DNA of 64,000 nucleotides from Haematococcus lacustris (Eukaryota > Chlorophyta > Chlorophyceae > Chlamydomonadales > Haematococcaceae). The position numbers and the translations under genes are program-made. Where the stretch lies: assembly GCA_030144725.1 (NCBI GenBank), contig JASKMD010000029.1, positions 2,656,346-2,720,345 of the forward strand. The letters run 5' to 3'. Below, piece by piece: positions 34,842 through 46,900 of the stretch. The stretch's first letter is position 1. The number at the start of each line of letters is the position of its first letter. The notes beneath the pieces are model-generated. The model ran no database searches, was not told the DNA's origin, and was given only the letters and a program-made list of their open reading frames with translations.

Positions 34842-37800
34842 GTCCCAATACACCTCTTGGTCTTGGACGAGTTCGGCGTGCGTGTTCTGCAGTGCCAGCA
34901 GCGCAGCGGCCATGCATCGGACATTTGCACGACCTTATGCGAAATCTTGGGTGGAGAAGCAGCTGCAGCGGCTGCCCTGCAGCATGTAGCTACCGGTTTA
35001 GTCTGGCATGTCACAGTCACAAAAGACATGCCTGCGTCCTGTGAGGTCGCATCAGAGGGGCAAGCAAAGGCAGAACAGCAGGAGATGCTGCACACCAATC
35101 AGCACACCACAGCACCTCCCTCGTCAGCCCCTTCAGGCTGCGCACCCTCATCATCAGCACACCAGAGCGGCACACCAGAGGGGGTGCCAAGCGCTACTCA
35201 GCAACACGTGTTCCATGCCCAAAACATCACAACAGATGGCTGCACAGAGCAAAGCTGCAGCAAGCAGCAGGTCAGGTTTAGTGTGACCAGTGTATCTACA
35301 GAGTTTGATGGGCCTGACAACCTTCCTTTCAACCTTTTACCAGCTGCACAGCCCAGGCCTGCAGGCAGGGAGCCGTCAGCCAGCTGCATGGCTGGCCCCA
35401 GGCAGTCCTTCACTGCGCCCCAGATGGGGGCACTGGAGGCAGGGTCAGGAGCAGCCTTCAATAGCAATCCAGGCCTGCGGTCACGACCCCTGGAGGCCTC
35501 AGTCAAACTCGACTGCAAGCTAGAACTGGCAGAGGACGACTGCGCCTTCCCAGTACTGCCTGCCCTGCGAGGGAAATCCATGGTCACATTGCAACCCTCA
35601 CCGCACAAGAAGGTGCGTGATGGTGGCTTGTCCTACACGAGCACTTGTCACTGCGTGTGCTGGGGTCGGGCATGAAGAAGGATATGAGGCAATAGGGCAG
35701 CAGCAAAAGCACCTCCCTCAACACCGCTAAGGACAAATCATGTCCCTTCACTACGGGTGGTGCTTTGTTGGTGACTAGTGTGACAGGGCTATAGCATAGA
35801 CATGGCATTGCATGTGAGCTGATGACAGGTCAAGAGGGGGGCACGCTACTGAGCCTCAGCAGGCTGCTGCTGCTGCTGCTGCTGCTGGGCTTTGGGTGGT
35901 CGGTCCCAAAGCCGCTTGTAGTCAGGGTCTAGGTAATCCCTGCCCTTGGCTGGCAGCTCAGGCAGCTCAGGCCACCAGCACAACTCCAGCAGGCGCCACC
36001 TGCTCTCCCCAATGCGCTGCATGTGCAATGCTTTACTGCAGTCCCTGCCTACCCACCTGCCTGGCTGTGGTGCTGGCTTGGCTTTGGCAGCCTTGCCCTG
36101 GTTGTGTCCTTTGCCTGTGGCCTTGGTGGGCCAGGTGGTTTAAGCTGCCTGCTCAGCCATGGTGCACTTGGCTGGTGGGGAGTGCTGGGCTCTGAGGCTG
36201 CTGGCTGTGTGGCTTCCTGGCTGCATATGCTGTTTGCACCTGTAGGAATTCAACTTGTCCAGCAGTGGCCATAATGCAAGCTCCGCAGAGCCTGCGCTGA
36301 CCAGCCTAATGTCATCGTCACATGTGAGTGCAGCCAACATGACCTGGCCATGACCAAGGCACGCCATGTGGGCATTGAATGTGACGAGTGACAGCACCTC
36401 CCTCATTACCCCAGCAGGCCTACACAGGGCAATGCACCTCCCACGCATGCTGCACAAGTGCCTTCCACCTATCGTCCTTATGAATGCAGCCTTATCACCA
36501 TCTTTCACTGAAGCGGCGTGCCACAGCACCCCGCGTGCAGTGATGACTGTCCCTCGCCCCCGCCCCTGCTTACCCCTTGCCGGTAAGCGCCAGGCTCACA
36601 CCACCTGTATTGCAGGTTGTTTCAAGCTCGTCTGTGGCTACTCCCATAACCCTGTTGAGCCACCGCACGTTGGGTGGCCTCAGCAGCATAAAGAGCCACA
36701 GCCGCACAGCTGCCATGCTGCAGCTTATGGTGGACACCCGCGTGGGCAGCTGGGATGACCTAGCTCCGCGAGCTCAGCGTCGCGCGTCCGTCACAATGTC
36801 CAGTGCAATGCTGGAGTATGACGAGTGCTGCAATGCCTGCGAACCGAACACTTTCTACTCGGCCCGCCGTGCTGTCTGTCGCTCCGTGTCGTTACAACGC
36901 CTGGGTTCTGATAGTCCTCTTCAGCGCCCACACCTACTCGCTTCCCCAACTGGAGCGAGACAGGAACAGAGCGGTGCACACCCCAACATACTCACGCATC
37001 CCTCCACCCTTCCTCCCCTGCAAGAGCAGCCAAGTCACCAGCCAGCCGGCATGCCTGCTGCTGTGCACGCACAAAGAGGTGTGGATGCCCACAGAAGCTA
37101 TGTGGGAGAGTTCAGTGCTGAGGAGCAGGGGCCGGCTACAGCTAGGGCAGCAGTGCAGCCTTACTATGGCACCCCATCCAGAGGCAGCATAGGAGCTTTG
37201 CCTGGTAAAGACAAGGCCGCCTGCGTGGCCAACGTGCCCCTGGCTTCTGAGCCTGACAACCGCGCTGTGCCTCCATCTTCCCTCCCCTCCAGACACCCAC
37301 CAGCAAGGACACTGACAGCAAGCAGTGGCAAGAGCACAGCGCTGCTGGAAGATGGGCAGGAGGCTGGCAACCCTGTGAGCCTGGCCCTGCTGCAGCGCCC
37401 TGGAGTGCGCAGCGTGGTGGTGACAGTGAAGGGCATCGTGCACCAGCAGACAGGCCAACGAGCGCTGCTGGTGATGCAGCAGAACACCAGTCAGGCAATG
37501 CAGACGGAGAAGCTGTTGGCGGACCTGGCTGAGGCACAGCTGCGCACCGCCTCCACCATCTTTCCCCGCCATGGTGGGACACACACCATGCATGCCTGCC
37601 ACATGCAAGCCACACCCTGGCTGCCAAGCACAGGCCTTCTCTTTCCACCCGTGGCAGGCCGCTATCAAACCATGTGTGGTTGTGCCTGCAGTGGTGGAGT
37701 TCATGACCACCAGGGCACTCGAGGGAGGCAGCAGTAGTACCACACCCCAAGACGTAGCCCAGCTGGCCCGCCAGCACAAGGACGTGACGTTGCTGTTCAT

Positions 37801-39531
37801 GGAGTGCGTGCTCCCTCTGTGGCAAGCACCTAGCAGCCAGGCAGCTGTCAGCCCGCTCGCACCCTGCCTGGCCCTGCACCCCACAGCCCACCTGCTGTGC
37901 TGCCAGGGCCTTCCTGTGTGCCACCACTGCCCGCAGCATCGTGGGCTTCACGTCCATGGCCAAGGAGGTGGCGCCAGAGACTGTGATGGTGAGAGCAGCT
38001 CAGGCGGTAGGACACAGCATGCAGGACTCGCCAGGACTAGCCACTGCTGCCCCGTGCTGTCCTCTTCAGGTGTTCCTCAACACGCTGTTCGGTGTGTTTG
38101 ACCTGCTGGTGGACGTGCACGGCGTGATGAAGGTCGAGACCGCGGGCGAGTAGGTGCCTCTGACACGTATCGGCCGCAACGCAAACTCCCGGCCCGCTGA
38201 CTGTAGTTTACGCTCTGCCCCTCATGTGCTTGCAGCTGTTACATCGTTGCGGGAGGCATCCTGAGCTTCGACCGTAAAAAGGAGGCGAACGGAAGCGAAC
38301 CGTCGGTGGGGGAGAGAATGCTCCTTACGTGCCTTTTCATAGCCTTGCCCTTTTGCACACAGATCTGTCGAGCTGCTCACAGGAGCTTGGCCAGGAGTTT
38401 GCAGAAGTGCTGGAGCATCATGACCCCGCCGACAGTGCAGCCCGCGTCATGGCCTTTGCCAAGGACATGATGGCCAGCAGCAAGCAGGTGAGTTCGCAGT
38501 ACTTTGCCAGCTGCTGTAGCTTCCTGCACCAAGCTATGCACGCACTGATACCATCCTGCAGGTCAAGATGCCGCACAATGACGAGCCAGTCTGCATCCGC
38601 ATCGGCCTGCATACGGGCGACTGTGTGTCAGGCCTGATTGGCACCAAGGCGCCCAAGTATGCCGTGTTGTGAGTGAGCTGGTGCCAGGCAACAGCAGCAA
38701 GAACAAACCCACCCAACAACCTCTCACACTGTTGCCCCTGCCCGCTGGTGCATGCAGCGGCGACACCATGAACACGGCCAGCCGCATGGAGTCCACCTGC
38801 ACACCGGGCCGCATCCAGGTGTCAGCCGTCACGCATGCGCTGCTGCCACATGAGGCGTGGGAGGCAACAGGGGGCGTGCTGGCCAAGGGAAAGGTGCGTC
38901 ACTCAAGCTGGCGTGACCCTTTAATGCTACACTGCACGGTAGCAGCCCTCACTCTGGCCTTGTTGCTGATACACGCAGGGGGTGATGGAGACGTACCTGT
39001 GGGTTGGCAGTGTCGGGCCGTCTGGGCCTTTTCTTGCTGGCGGTATGGAGCAGAGTCCAGCTAGCTGCCACCATTCAAGGACCTTCCAGGCTGCGTAAGT
39101 GGTCATCACACTCACTGTCATGATGCTTAGTCGCTCCAGTCAGTGTTTGACACCAGGACTGGTACAGCTGCTCTTGCTGCACTGGAGCTGAGTCGCTGAC
39201 ATGGCATGCCATTACTGTCACTTACCGCAGGCTCACAATGGATCACCGCCAGACTAGCGGCCTGGTGGCCAGCGCCATGTCCCAGTCTCTGCGCCATGCG
39301 GCCACAGCACTGGGCTTAGCCAAGAAGAACCTGTGGCGAGCTCAGTCGTTGTCGCAGGCCTCCAGTCGAGGCCACAGCCTTGACCTGCCACGCCCAAGCC
39401 CAACCCTCGTCAGCAGCACTCCCTGCAGTGACATCGATGAGTTGGGAGGCCTGCTGGTGAGCTGCCCAGACATGATCCTGCCGCACAAGCTGCCAGCACC
39501 AGGTCAGGATAGATGTGGCGGGGTGGAGTAG
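34842..39531 (+). CDS. PAS-linked class III nucleotide cyclase, copy A (5' end unresolved)
   Basis: Exons: 34842-35612, 36616-37573, 37692-37803, 37937-37988, 38070-38149, 38236-38305, 38383-38487, 38562-38668, 38758-38893, 38979-39094, 39231-39531 (TAG); 935 residues without the first exon(s). Makes cAMP or cGMP from ATP or GTP. A PAS-like segment (VLQCQQRSGHASDI) opens the model. A long disordered region and a second PAS/PAC end (VTVKGIVHQQTGQRALLVMQ) lead into IFPRHVVEFM. The catalytic domain follows: LLFMDIVGFTSMA, whose metal-binding Asp codon is split by the intron at 37804-37936, then KVETAGDCYIVAGG with the second Asp, and GDTMNTASRMES with the transition-state Asn and Arg. The Glu in KVET is guanylyl-type, but the Cys partner is not evident, so substrate is open. 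No membrane segment is seen. Confidence 0.8.
35816..36250 (-). mobile_element. Fanzor-like remnant, family 1 copy 3, in cyclase A intron
   Basis: The minus strand encodes GKAAKAKPAPQPGRWVGRDC, then SKALHMQRIGESRWRLLELC and a poly-Gln end. A stop interrupts the linker upstream. The usual NAAL has become SKAL. The homology continues 5' into SQEATQPAASEPSTPHQP, beyond the boundary shared by copies 4 and 5, so this is an independent, longer relic. It lies in the 1003-base intron between the first two modelled exons. Confidence 0.6.
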
Positions 39532-40954
39532 GCCAGGGTGGCTGCTCATGGCTGGTATGCACCCTAGCATGCAGCATGGTAGAGGTGCTGTGCCTGGGAG
39601 GAGGTACTTCACAGTCCACGCACAACCAACACTTATAGAGCTTGATTGCTGTGATGCCATGCATACTATGCCATGCATACTATGCCATGCATACTATGCC
39701 ATGCATACTATGCATACTACGCTCAAGCCCAATTGAGGCAGTTAGGGAGGCCCATAAGCTCTCACTGCAAAGAGAGGATACTGGTGAATCGCACAAGGAC
39801 TATGTGGTTTGAGCAGCTGTGGCTTGGCCTGCATGAGGCCGCCCATTGGTATAGATTGCACACCTTGACAACCTGATGCATCCATCCATCTTTTGTACAA
39901 GAAATGTAGCAGTAGGCATTGTATAGCGAAATGTATTGCCAGTTCATGGTTATTCCGTTGCTTGCACATCATGCCTGCATTTGCCTGCTGATGAGAAAGG
40001 GGGTCATGTGGGAGTGTGAATGGCGGTTCGCTGGGGTAGTTTTCTTCTTCTTCGTGGCGGTTAAACTGTAAGCAGCAGCAGCCAGAAAGGCCAGGGAGGC
40101 GGGGCCAGGAGCCTGCTCAGCAGGCAAGCACTGCTCATAAATAGCACCTAGGACATCATGGACACCCAGTAGCACCTCCCGCCATCGGTCCTGCTCCCGC
40201 CACCGCTGCCGGGCCCTCCAGCGCAGTTGTGATCTCCGCCCGTGGTAATCGACAGGGCGGACAAGGCGGGAAGGGCCGGCTGCTACTAGTCCCAGTGACG
40301 TTCCGTCAGTGTTGCGATGTTGCTTATCTCCGTGTTGGACATGACAAACATGCGCGCGAAGTGAGTCACGGCGCGGCGGAGTGTGTCAAGGGGCTAGCAA
40401 ATGATATTGTAGTCTATCATAAACATCGTAGCTGGCCACCAATGTAGTTGGCCGCTCCTGCCACTCTTGCTCGAATTGATGCCCGATGGATCCCAGCATA
40501 CGGACAGCGCGCTCGTGGTCAACACCAACATCACAGCGTCCAAGGTCATGCAACCTCTCCCAGCCCCTAAGAACATTCATTGAGTGCCAGGCTTTGCTGC
40601 CCTCATTAACCTGTGCTTTAATCTTACATCTTAGACCCAGCCCCCTCCTGAAGCCCTTACTTTGGCACGCCGCTAGCCCTCACAAACGCTGTGAGAGTGT
40701 GGCTGGAAGCAGCTGGAGGCAGCTCAGCAGTCAGAAGCATGGTGCAAGTCATAGTCATACATTATGCGAGTCAATAATTTGCTAGTCTCGTCAACAGTCG
40801 TGTCGCTATCGCTCAGCGTAGCATGGACGTCCTCGCGTGCCTACCGTTTGTCAACTGCCCCCTTGCATGTTTATGCCTTCCGGGCTCGGTACAGCAACGC
40901 ACGCTATTGGAGCACATTTAATATACGTATAGACAAGCATCTGGTTTCTTAGAC
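39532..40954. other. Region between the two cyclase genes
   Basis: Includes five CCATGCATACTATG tandem units at 39655-39720 and a TGTAA at 40067-40071 that could serve cyclase A. No further gene supported. Confidence 0.45.
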
Positions 40955-43900
40955 ATGGCCCGCGCGAGCGAGTGGGCGGAGGTTGCTGTCGCTGCGGTGA
41001 GTTCCGATTTGATAAGCTGGTGAGGCTGAAAAAAGGGCTGCTTCACAACCTTGTCCTCACCGGGTTCCGGGTTCCAGGTTCAATTCAATGTGAGCGTGCT
41101 GTCTTCGGACGGTCAGCGACTGCTGTACACCAGCACACCATCGTCTGTGGAGCCTGCTTGCAACGAAGTAGCTGACAGGCGCAATGGCGACTGCCTCATG
41201 CGAATACTTGGGGGTGACAGGGCAGCATTGTTGGATTTGTTGGAGCATACAGTGGATGGAGCTCTTTGGCAAGGAACTGTGACACCAAACCATGTGGCAC
41301 CTGGCCTGTCACGAATCATCAGCCGGCGGTACAATGAGCATGCTTGTGGTGCGGTGGACCACGAAGCAGACATGGTGCTTGCCCTGGACTCTGCATCCCA
41401 GCTGTCTACAAGTCAGGCAATGGTGGTGGTTACGCAGCAGCTGCTGGTGCAGCACCCACCAGCACACATGCAAATGAAGACCAGCCTTCAGTCTTCCTTG
41501 CCACCTATCGTTCCACAGCCTCTGGACGGCAACGCCCTTGGCACGGAAGAGGTCCTTGTGCAGGACCAGGGTGCTGCACAAAATGTGGCCCCTATTGCCC
41601 TGCGCCGCTCCAGACCTTTGGAGCTGCCTGACATGCAGTCTACAACGCCAGAAGAGCTGGCAGACCCAGCCCACAGCTCTGCCACAGCCCCCTTGCCCCC
41701 CTCAACCTTACAAGTGCCAGGTAGCCAGGTGGTGTACCGGAGCAGTGCGTCTTATTGGGGCGACGAGCCCAGCAGCTACCGGGGCACCGGGACCAGCAGT
41801 GCAGCACACAAGTCCCTGTCGAGTGCAGGCCACCTGGCTTCCGGGGACTGGCGGCTGTCTGACAACACGCAGACCAGAGCCAAGGGTGGGGAGCGCATCA
41901 GCAGCTGTGGGGCCAACTCACTTCGAACGAGCCAGGTGGAGGGCAAGCCAGTGACCATCCCTCGCAGTGTTGGCTTCACTGGTCTGGACAGGGCGGCATT
42001 GGAGGGGCTCTCAGGCTCAGGTCGCAACCTGGTGAGTGGAGCCGTAAGCGGTGCACCATGGAGGTCTTAATGCATGAGTCCCATACTACTGCACCCTCCA
42101 GGAGCTTGTCTGGCTCAGTTCCTGTCCATCTACTGCATTTACGACGTCTAACCATGTGTACTTCAGCCTGAAGGTCCTATTCCAGCCCTGCACTGTGTCC
42201 ATGCTGAATGTATAAAATTTTATTGATGTTGTTGATGTGGGGTGTTTTGTGATGTTGTTGCTGTGGGGCGGACTGCCCACACTGCTGCGGAGGTATGGGG
42301 ACTGCGCACCAGGCCGGTTCTTTTATACATTCAGCACCTTGGCTCTAAACCTTGAGCATTCAATGCAGTCGAACACACTAATTGTGAACCACTACAAAAC
42401 GGTGTTTTTGCCTGTGTGGAGTTCCCATCGCATGTGTATGCCATGGCCTGCACATGGCATACACATGGTCACGGTCGCCTACCACCTACAGCATTGCCTG
42501 ACCCCTGTGACAGGGCATGCGTAGAGTTGGCATGACAAAACATGCACTAAGCGTAAGCTGATGACAGCTTCAAATGGGGGGGGCTTGCTGCTGCTGGCCC
42601 TTGGGTGGCTTGTCTCGCAGCCGCTTGTAGCCCAAGCCAGGGTACTCCTTGCCCTTGGCTGGCAGCTTCCCCTGCTCTAACCAGTAGCACAGCTCCAGCG
42701 GCCGCCACCTGCTCTCCCCAATGCGCTGCATGTTCAGCGCTGCATTGCAGTCCCTGTCTACCCACCTGCCTGGCTGTGGTGCTGGCTTTGCTTTGGCAGC
42801 CTTGCCTTTGCCCTTTGTGGGCTCAGCTGCCTCTGGCTCAGCCTTGGTGCGCTTGCCCTGCCTTGCCCTGCCTGGTTCGCAGTCCCCATACCTCCGCAGC
42901 AGTGTGGGCAGTCCGCCCCACAGCAACAACAATCGCACCCCCAGCATGCGCCCGCCCCTGAGTAGCCTGCTGGCTAGCCGCGTCAAGACAGCAGCAATGC
43001 TAGGCGCCATGATGGACTTGATGATAGAGCAGCCCAACCCAGCCCAGCATTCACTGTGTGGGGCCAGGGCTGCGTCAGCCACCCCAGTGCCTAGCTCCAA
43101 GTCCATGACCAACGTCAGGAAGGCCGAGTTCCGCACGCTGTCAGCGCAGCCTGGGCAGAGTTTCCCTTTAATGCTGGGCACACGGGGCTCGCCCGATGCT
43201 CCAGCAGTGTCCCCAGTGCCGGGGGACTTCAATGCAGACAGCGTGCTGGCGCAGTGCTCCGCGAACACCCCTTTACACGAAACACAAAGCGCTCTCTCAG
43301 CGAAGACCAGACGCAGTAGCACGGCTGAAGTCGCCCGGGCTGGTGAGTCAGTGGAGGAGATGTACCGATCCGTGTCGCGTGCCTTACAACAGCCCGCGCT
43401 GCCAGTGCTGATGAGCGAAGCCAGCCAGCACAGCTGTGACAATGCGCCACCCACCGCCCTACGCCGCCCAGGCAGCCCCGCCGAACACCGTGGCTGGCGG
43501 TCGGCCCTGCGCGCCTGGCTGTGCTTCAACGCCTCTCACGATGCTGTTATGCCTGCTGCCATTCCTGCCAGCACATCGTGTGCCGCCACTCCTGCCGTGG
43601 CACCACATGCGCGCTGCAAAGCCCGTAGTGCCAAACGCAGCGTCTCGTTCAAGGATCCGCAAGTCATGGTGACAGCCTGCGATTCAGATGAGGACTTGTC
43701 CGCAACCGGCGTACTAGACAGCGTGCAACAGGTAAGCCAGAACTCACTGCAACCCAGCTACACAGCTTCCCATCTGCTGACTGCTGCAGCGCAACCCCAG
43801 CCCCGGTCACTTTGCAAGGATGGCCACTTGAAACACTGCCTCATGCACCTTGACGTTGCCGCATTCATTGCTTCAGGGAACGGCTGGTGGTCCAATGGCC

Positions 43901-46900
43901 ACTGCTGCTGGGCCAGGTCAGCAAGAGGAGCTTTGGCAAGGCTGGAGCACCATGCCCCCCGGCAGCGTGCTGCTGCAGCAGCCTGGCGTGCAGTCTGTGC
44001 GAGTCACTGTCCGCAGCATTGTGCACCCACGCACCAGGGAGAGTGGGCTGCTGGTGGTGCAGCAGGACACCACAGACACCTCAGCCATGGAGGCGCTGCT
44101 GGCAGACCTGGCAGTGAGTGACACCGCTGCAGCATCTGCTAGCATGCCCCTACTCTAGCCACTGCTGGTGGCCAATGCTCAGATGACTCGGCAAATACAT
44201 AGCAGCAACAATGACGTGCACATAGGCAGTGGGGTGCATCTGCCGACCCCCTATTTCAGCCTTCACACGCTACACAAGCAACCTGCCATTGGCTGCCACC
44301 AGTGGTGCATTGATGCAAGTGCAGGAGTCACAGCTGCGCATGGCCTCCAACATCTTCCCGCGTCATGGTCAGTGGGGGCTGGAATCACACATAGTGATCG
44401 CACACGGTGGCAACAACCTCCTGATGCAAGTGCTAGCTGCCGCCATACTTGCAGTGCTAGAGTTTCTGGCAACAAACCGTGGGAACAATGCGCCTGAAGA
44501 CGTAGCCCAGCTGGCCCGTCAGCACAAGGACGTGACGCTGCTTTTCATGGAGTGAGCGCTCCCTCTGTGGCAAGCACCTAGCAGCCAGGCAGCTGTCAGC
44601 CCGCTCGCACCCTGCCTGGCCCTGCACCCCACAGCCCACCTGCTGTGCTGCCAGGGCCTGCCTGTGTGCCACCACTGCCCGCAGCATCGTGGGCTTCACG
44701 TCCATGGCCAAGGAGGTAGCGCCGGAGACTGTGATGGTGAGAGCAGCTCAGGCAGCAGGGGCGCTGCAGGACACAGCATGCAGGACCCGCCAGGACTAGC
44801 CAATGCTGCCCCGTGCTGTCCTCTTCAGGTGTTCCTCAACACGCTGTTCGGTGTGTTTGACCTGCTGGTGGACGTGCACGGCGTGATGAAGGTCGAGACC
44901 GCGGGCGAGTAGGTGCCTCTGACACGTATCGGTTGCAACGCAAACTCCCGGCCCGCTGACTGTAGTTTACGCTCTGCCCCTTATGTGCTTGCAGCTGTTA
45001 CATTGTTGCGGGAGGCATCCTGAGCTTCGACCGTAAAAAGGAGGCGAACGGCAGCGAACCGTCGGTGGGTCAAAGAATGCTCCTTACGTGCCTTTCCATA
45101 GCCTTGCTCTTATGCACACAGATCTGTCGAGCTGCTCACAGGAGCTTGGCCAGGAGTTTGCAGAAGTGCTGGAGCATCATGACCCCGCCGACAGTGCAGC
45201 CCGCGTCATGGCCTTTGCCAAGGACATGATGGCCAGCAGCAAGCAGGTGGGTTCGCAGTACTTTGCCAGCTGCTGTAGCTTCCTGCACCAAGCTGTGCAC
45301 GCACTGATACCATCCTGCAGGTCAAGATGCCGCACAATGACGAGCCAGTCTGCATCCGCATTGGCCTGCATACGGGCGACTGTGTGTCAGGCCTGATTGG
45401 CACCAAGGCGCCCAAGTATGCCGTGTTGTGAGTGAGCTGGCGCAAGGCAACAGCAGCAAGAACAAACCCACCCAACAACCTCTCACACTGTTGCCCCTGC
45501 CCGCTGGTGCATGCAGCGGCGACACCATGAACACGGCCAGCCGCATGGAGTCCACCTGCACACCGGGCCGCATCCAGGTGTCAGCCGTCACGCATGCGCT
45601 GCTGCCACATGAGGCGTGGGAGGCAACAGGGGGCGTGCTGGCCAAGGGCAAAGTGCGTCACTCGACCTGGTGTGGCCTTTCAATGCTGCACTGCACATCA
45701 GCAGCTTGCCATATAGGGCAATCCTTCTGTGCCTTGCCCATGTGCTGCTCCGCTGGCTACCCTTTGTGCAGTATCATCCTATTCGCCCTGCCCTGCCCCC
45801 TCTGCTCCTCGTGCCCAGTACACCCCTAACAGAGCACGCTGGTTGTGTGGTGTGACCTGCAGGGCCTCATGCTCACATACATATGGGTGGGTCAGCTGCC
45901 TGACACCCCTGCTGTCATATACTCTGGAACCTCTACCATTGCCAAGGGCGTGCTAAGGGACCATGAGGCAGTTGGTGTCGGTGATGGTGCGATGGCTGAC
46001 CTGGACAACCACAAGTGGGTGCCCTATTGGTCTGCAGCAATCCTCCCAGGCTCCATCCCAGGCTTTACTCGACAGTGGCTCCTGCTGCTGCCTTCCATGA
46101 CTGACACCGGTTGCCTGGTGGTGCCTGCTGCTTTGACCGCAGGTGCCAATCAGCTGTCGGCCAACCCGATCCTTGCGCAGCATCACAGCAAGCGACTTTG
46201 GACGCCGCACTCCAAGCAGGTGGTGGGCGCACTGCCTCGCAGCCTCGCAAGCCCCGGGTCACTCGCTCCGTCACACGCCCCAGCCTGCACCCGCGATGCC
46301 TTGCGGCGCTGCGAACCTCCGTGACACAATGCAACGAGTGTGAGGACGAGGAGGACGAAGACACTCGGCAAGAGGCCCCTGCAGCTGCCCGTGCACCCGC
46401 TTCGGGTTCAGCCACCCTGCTCGCAAAAGGGGCTGGGCTGCAGACCCATGCCAGCCTTGACACTGCCAACTATCTATCCAACTCCTTGAGCCGCCCTCCT
46501 CCTCCCTATGGTGCCGCACAGCGGCGCAGCAGCATCGTGTTGCCCTCCATGCCCTGCTCTGCGTCCTCTGACATCATGGCAGCTGGCAGTGCAATCCACA
46601 GCGCTGCCATGGCAGTGGCTCTGCTGTCTAGGGCAGTGACAGGCAGCTTGGCCAGTGCCTCAGCATGCGGAGACGATGGGAGAATGCGCGGAGCTGCTCT
46701 TGCCAGCGCAGCCAGCGGCGAAGGTGACTACTGCACCTTGGCTCTCAACCTTGAGCATTCATTGCAGTCGAACACACTAATTGTGAACCACTACAAAACG
46801 GTGTTTTTGCCTGTGTGGAGTTCCCATCGCATGGCATGCACATGGCCTACACATGGCATACACATGGTCACGGTCGCCTACCACCTACAGCATTGCCTGA

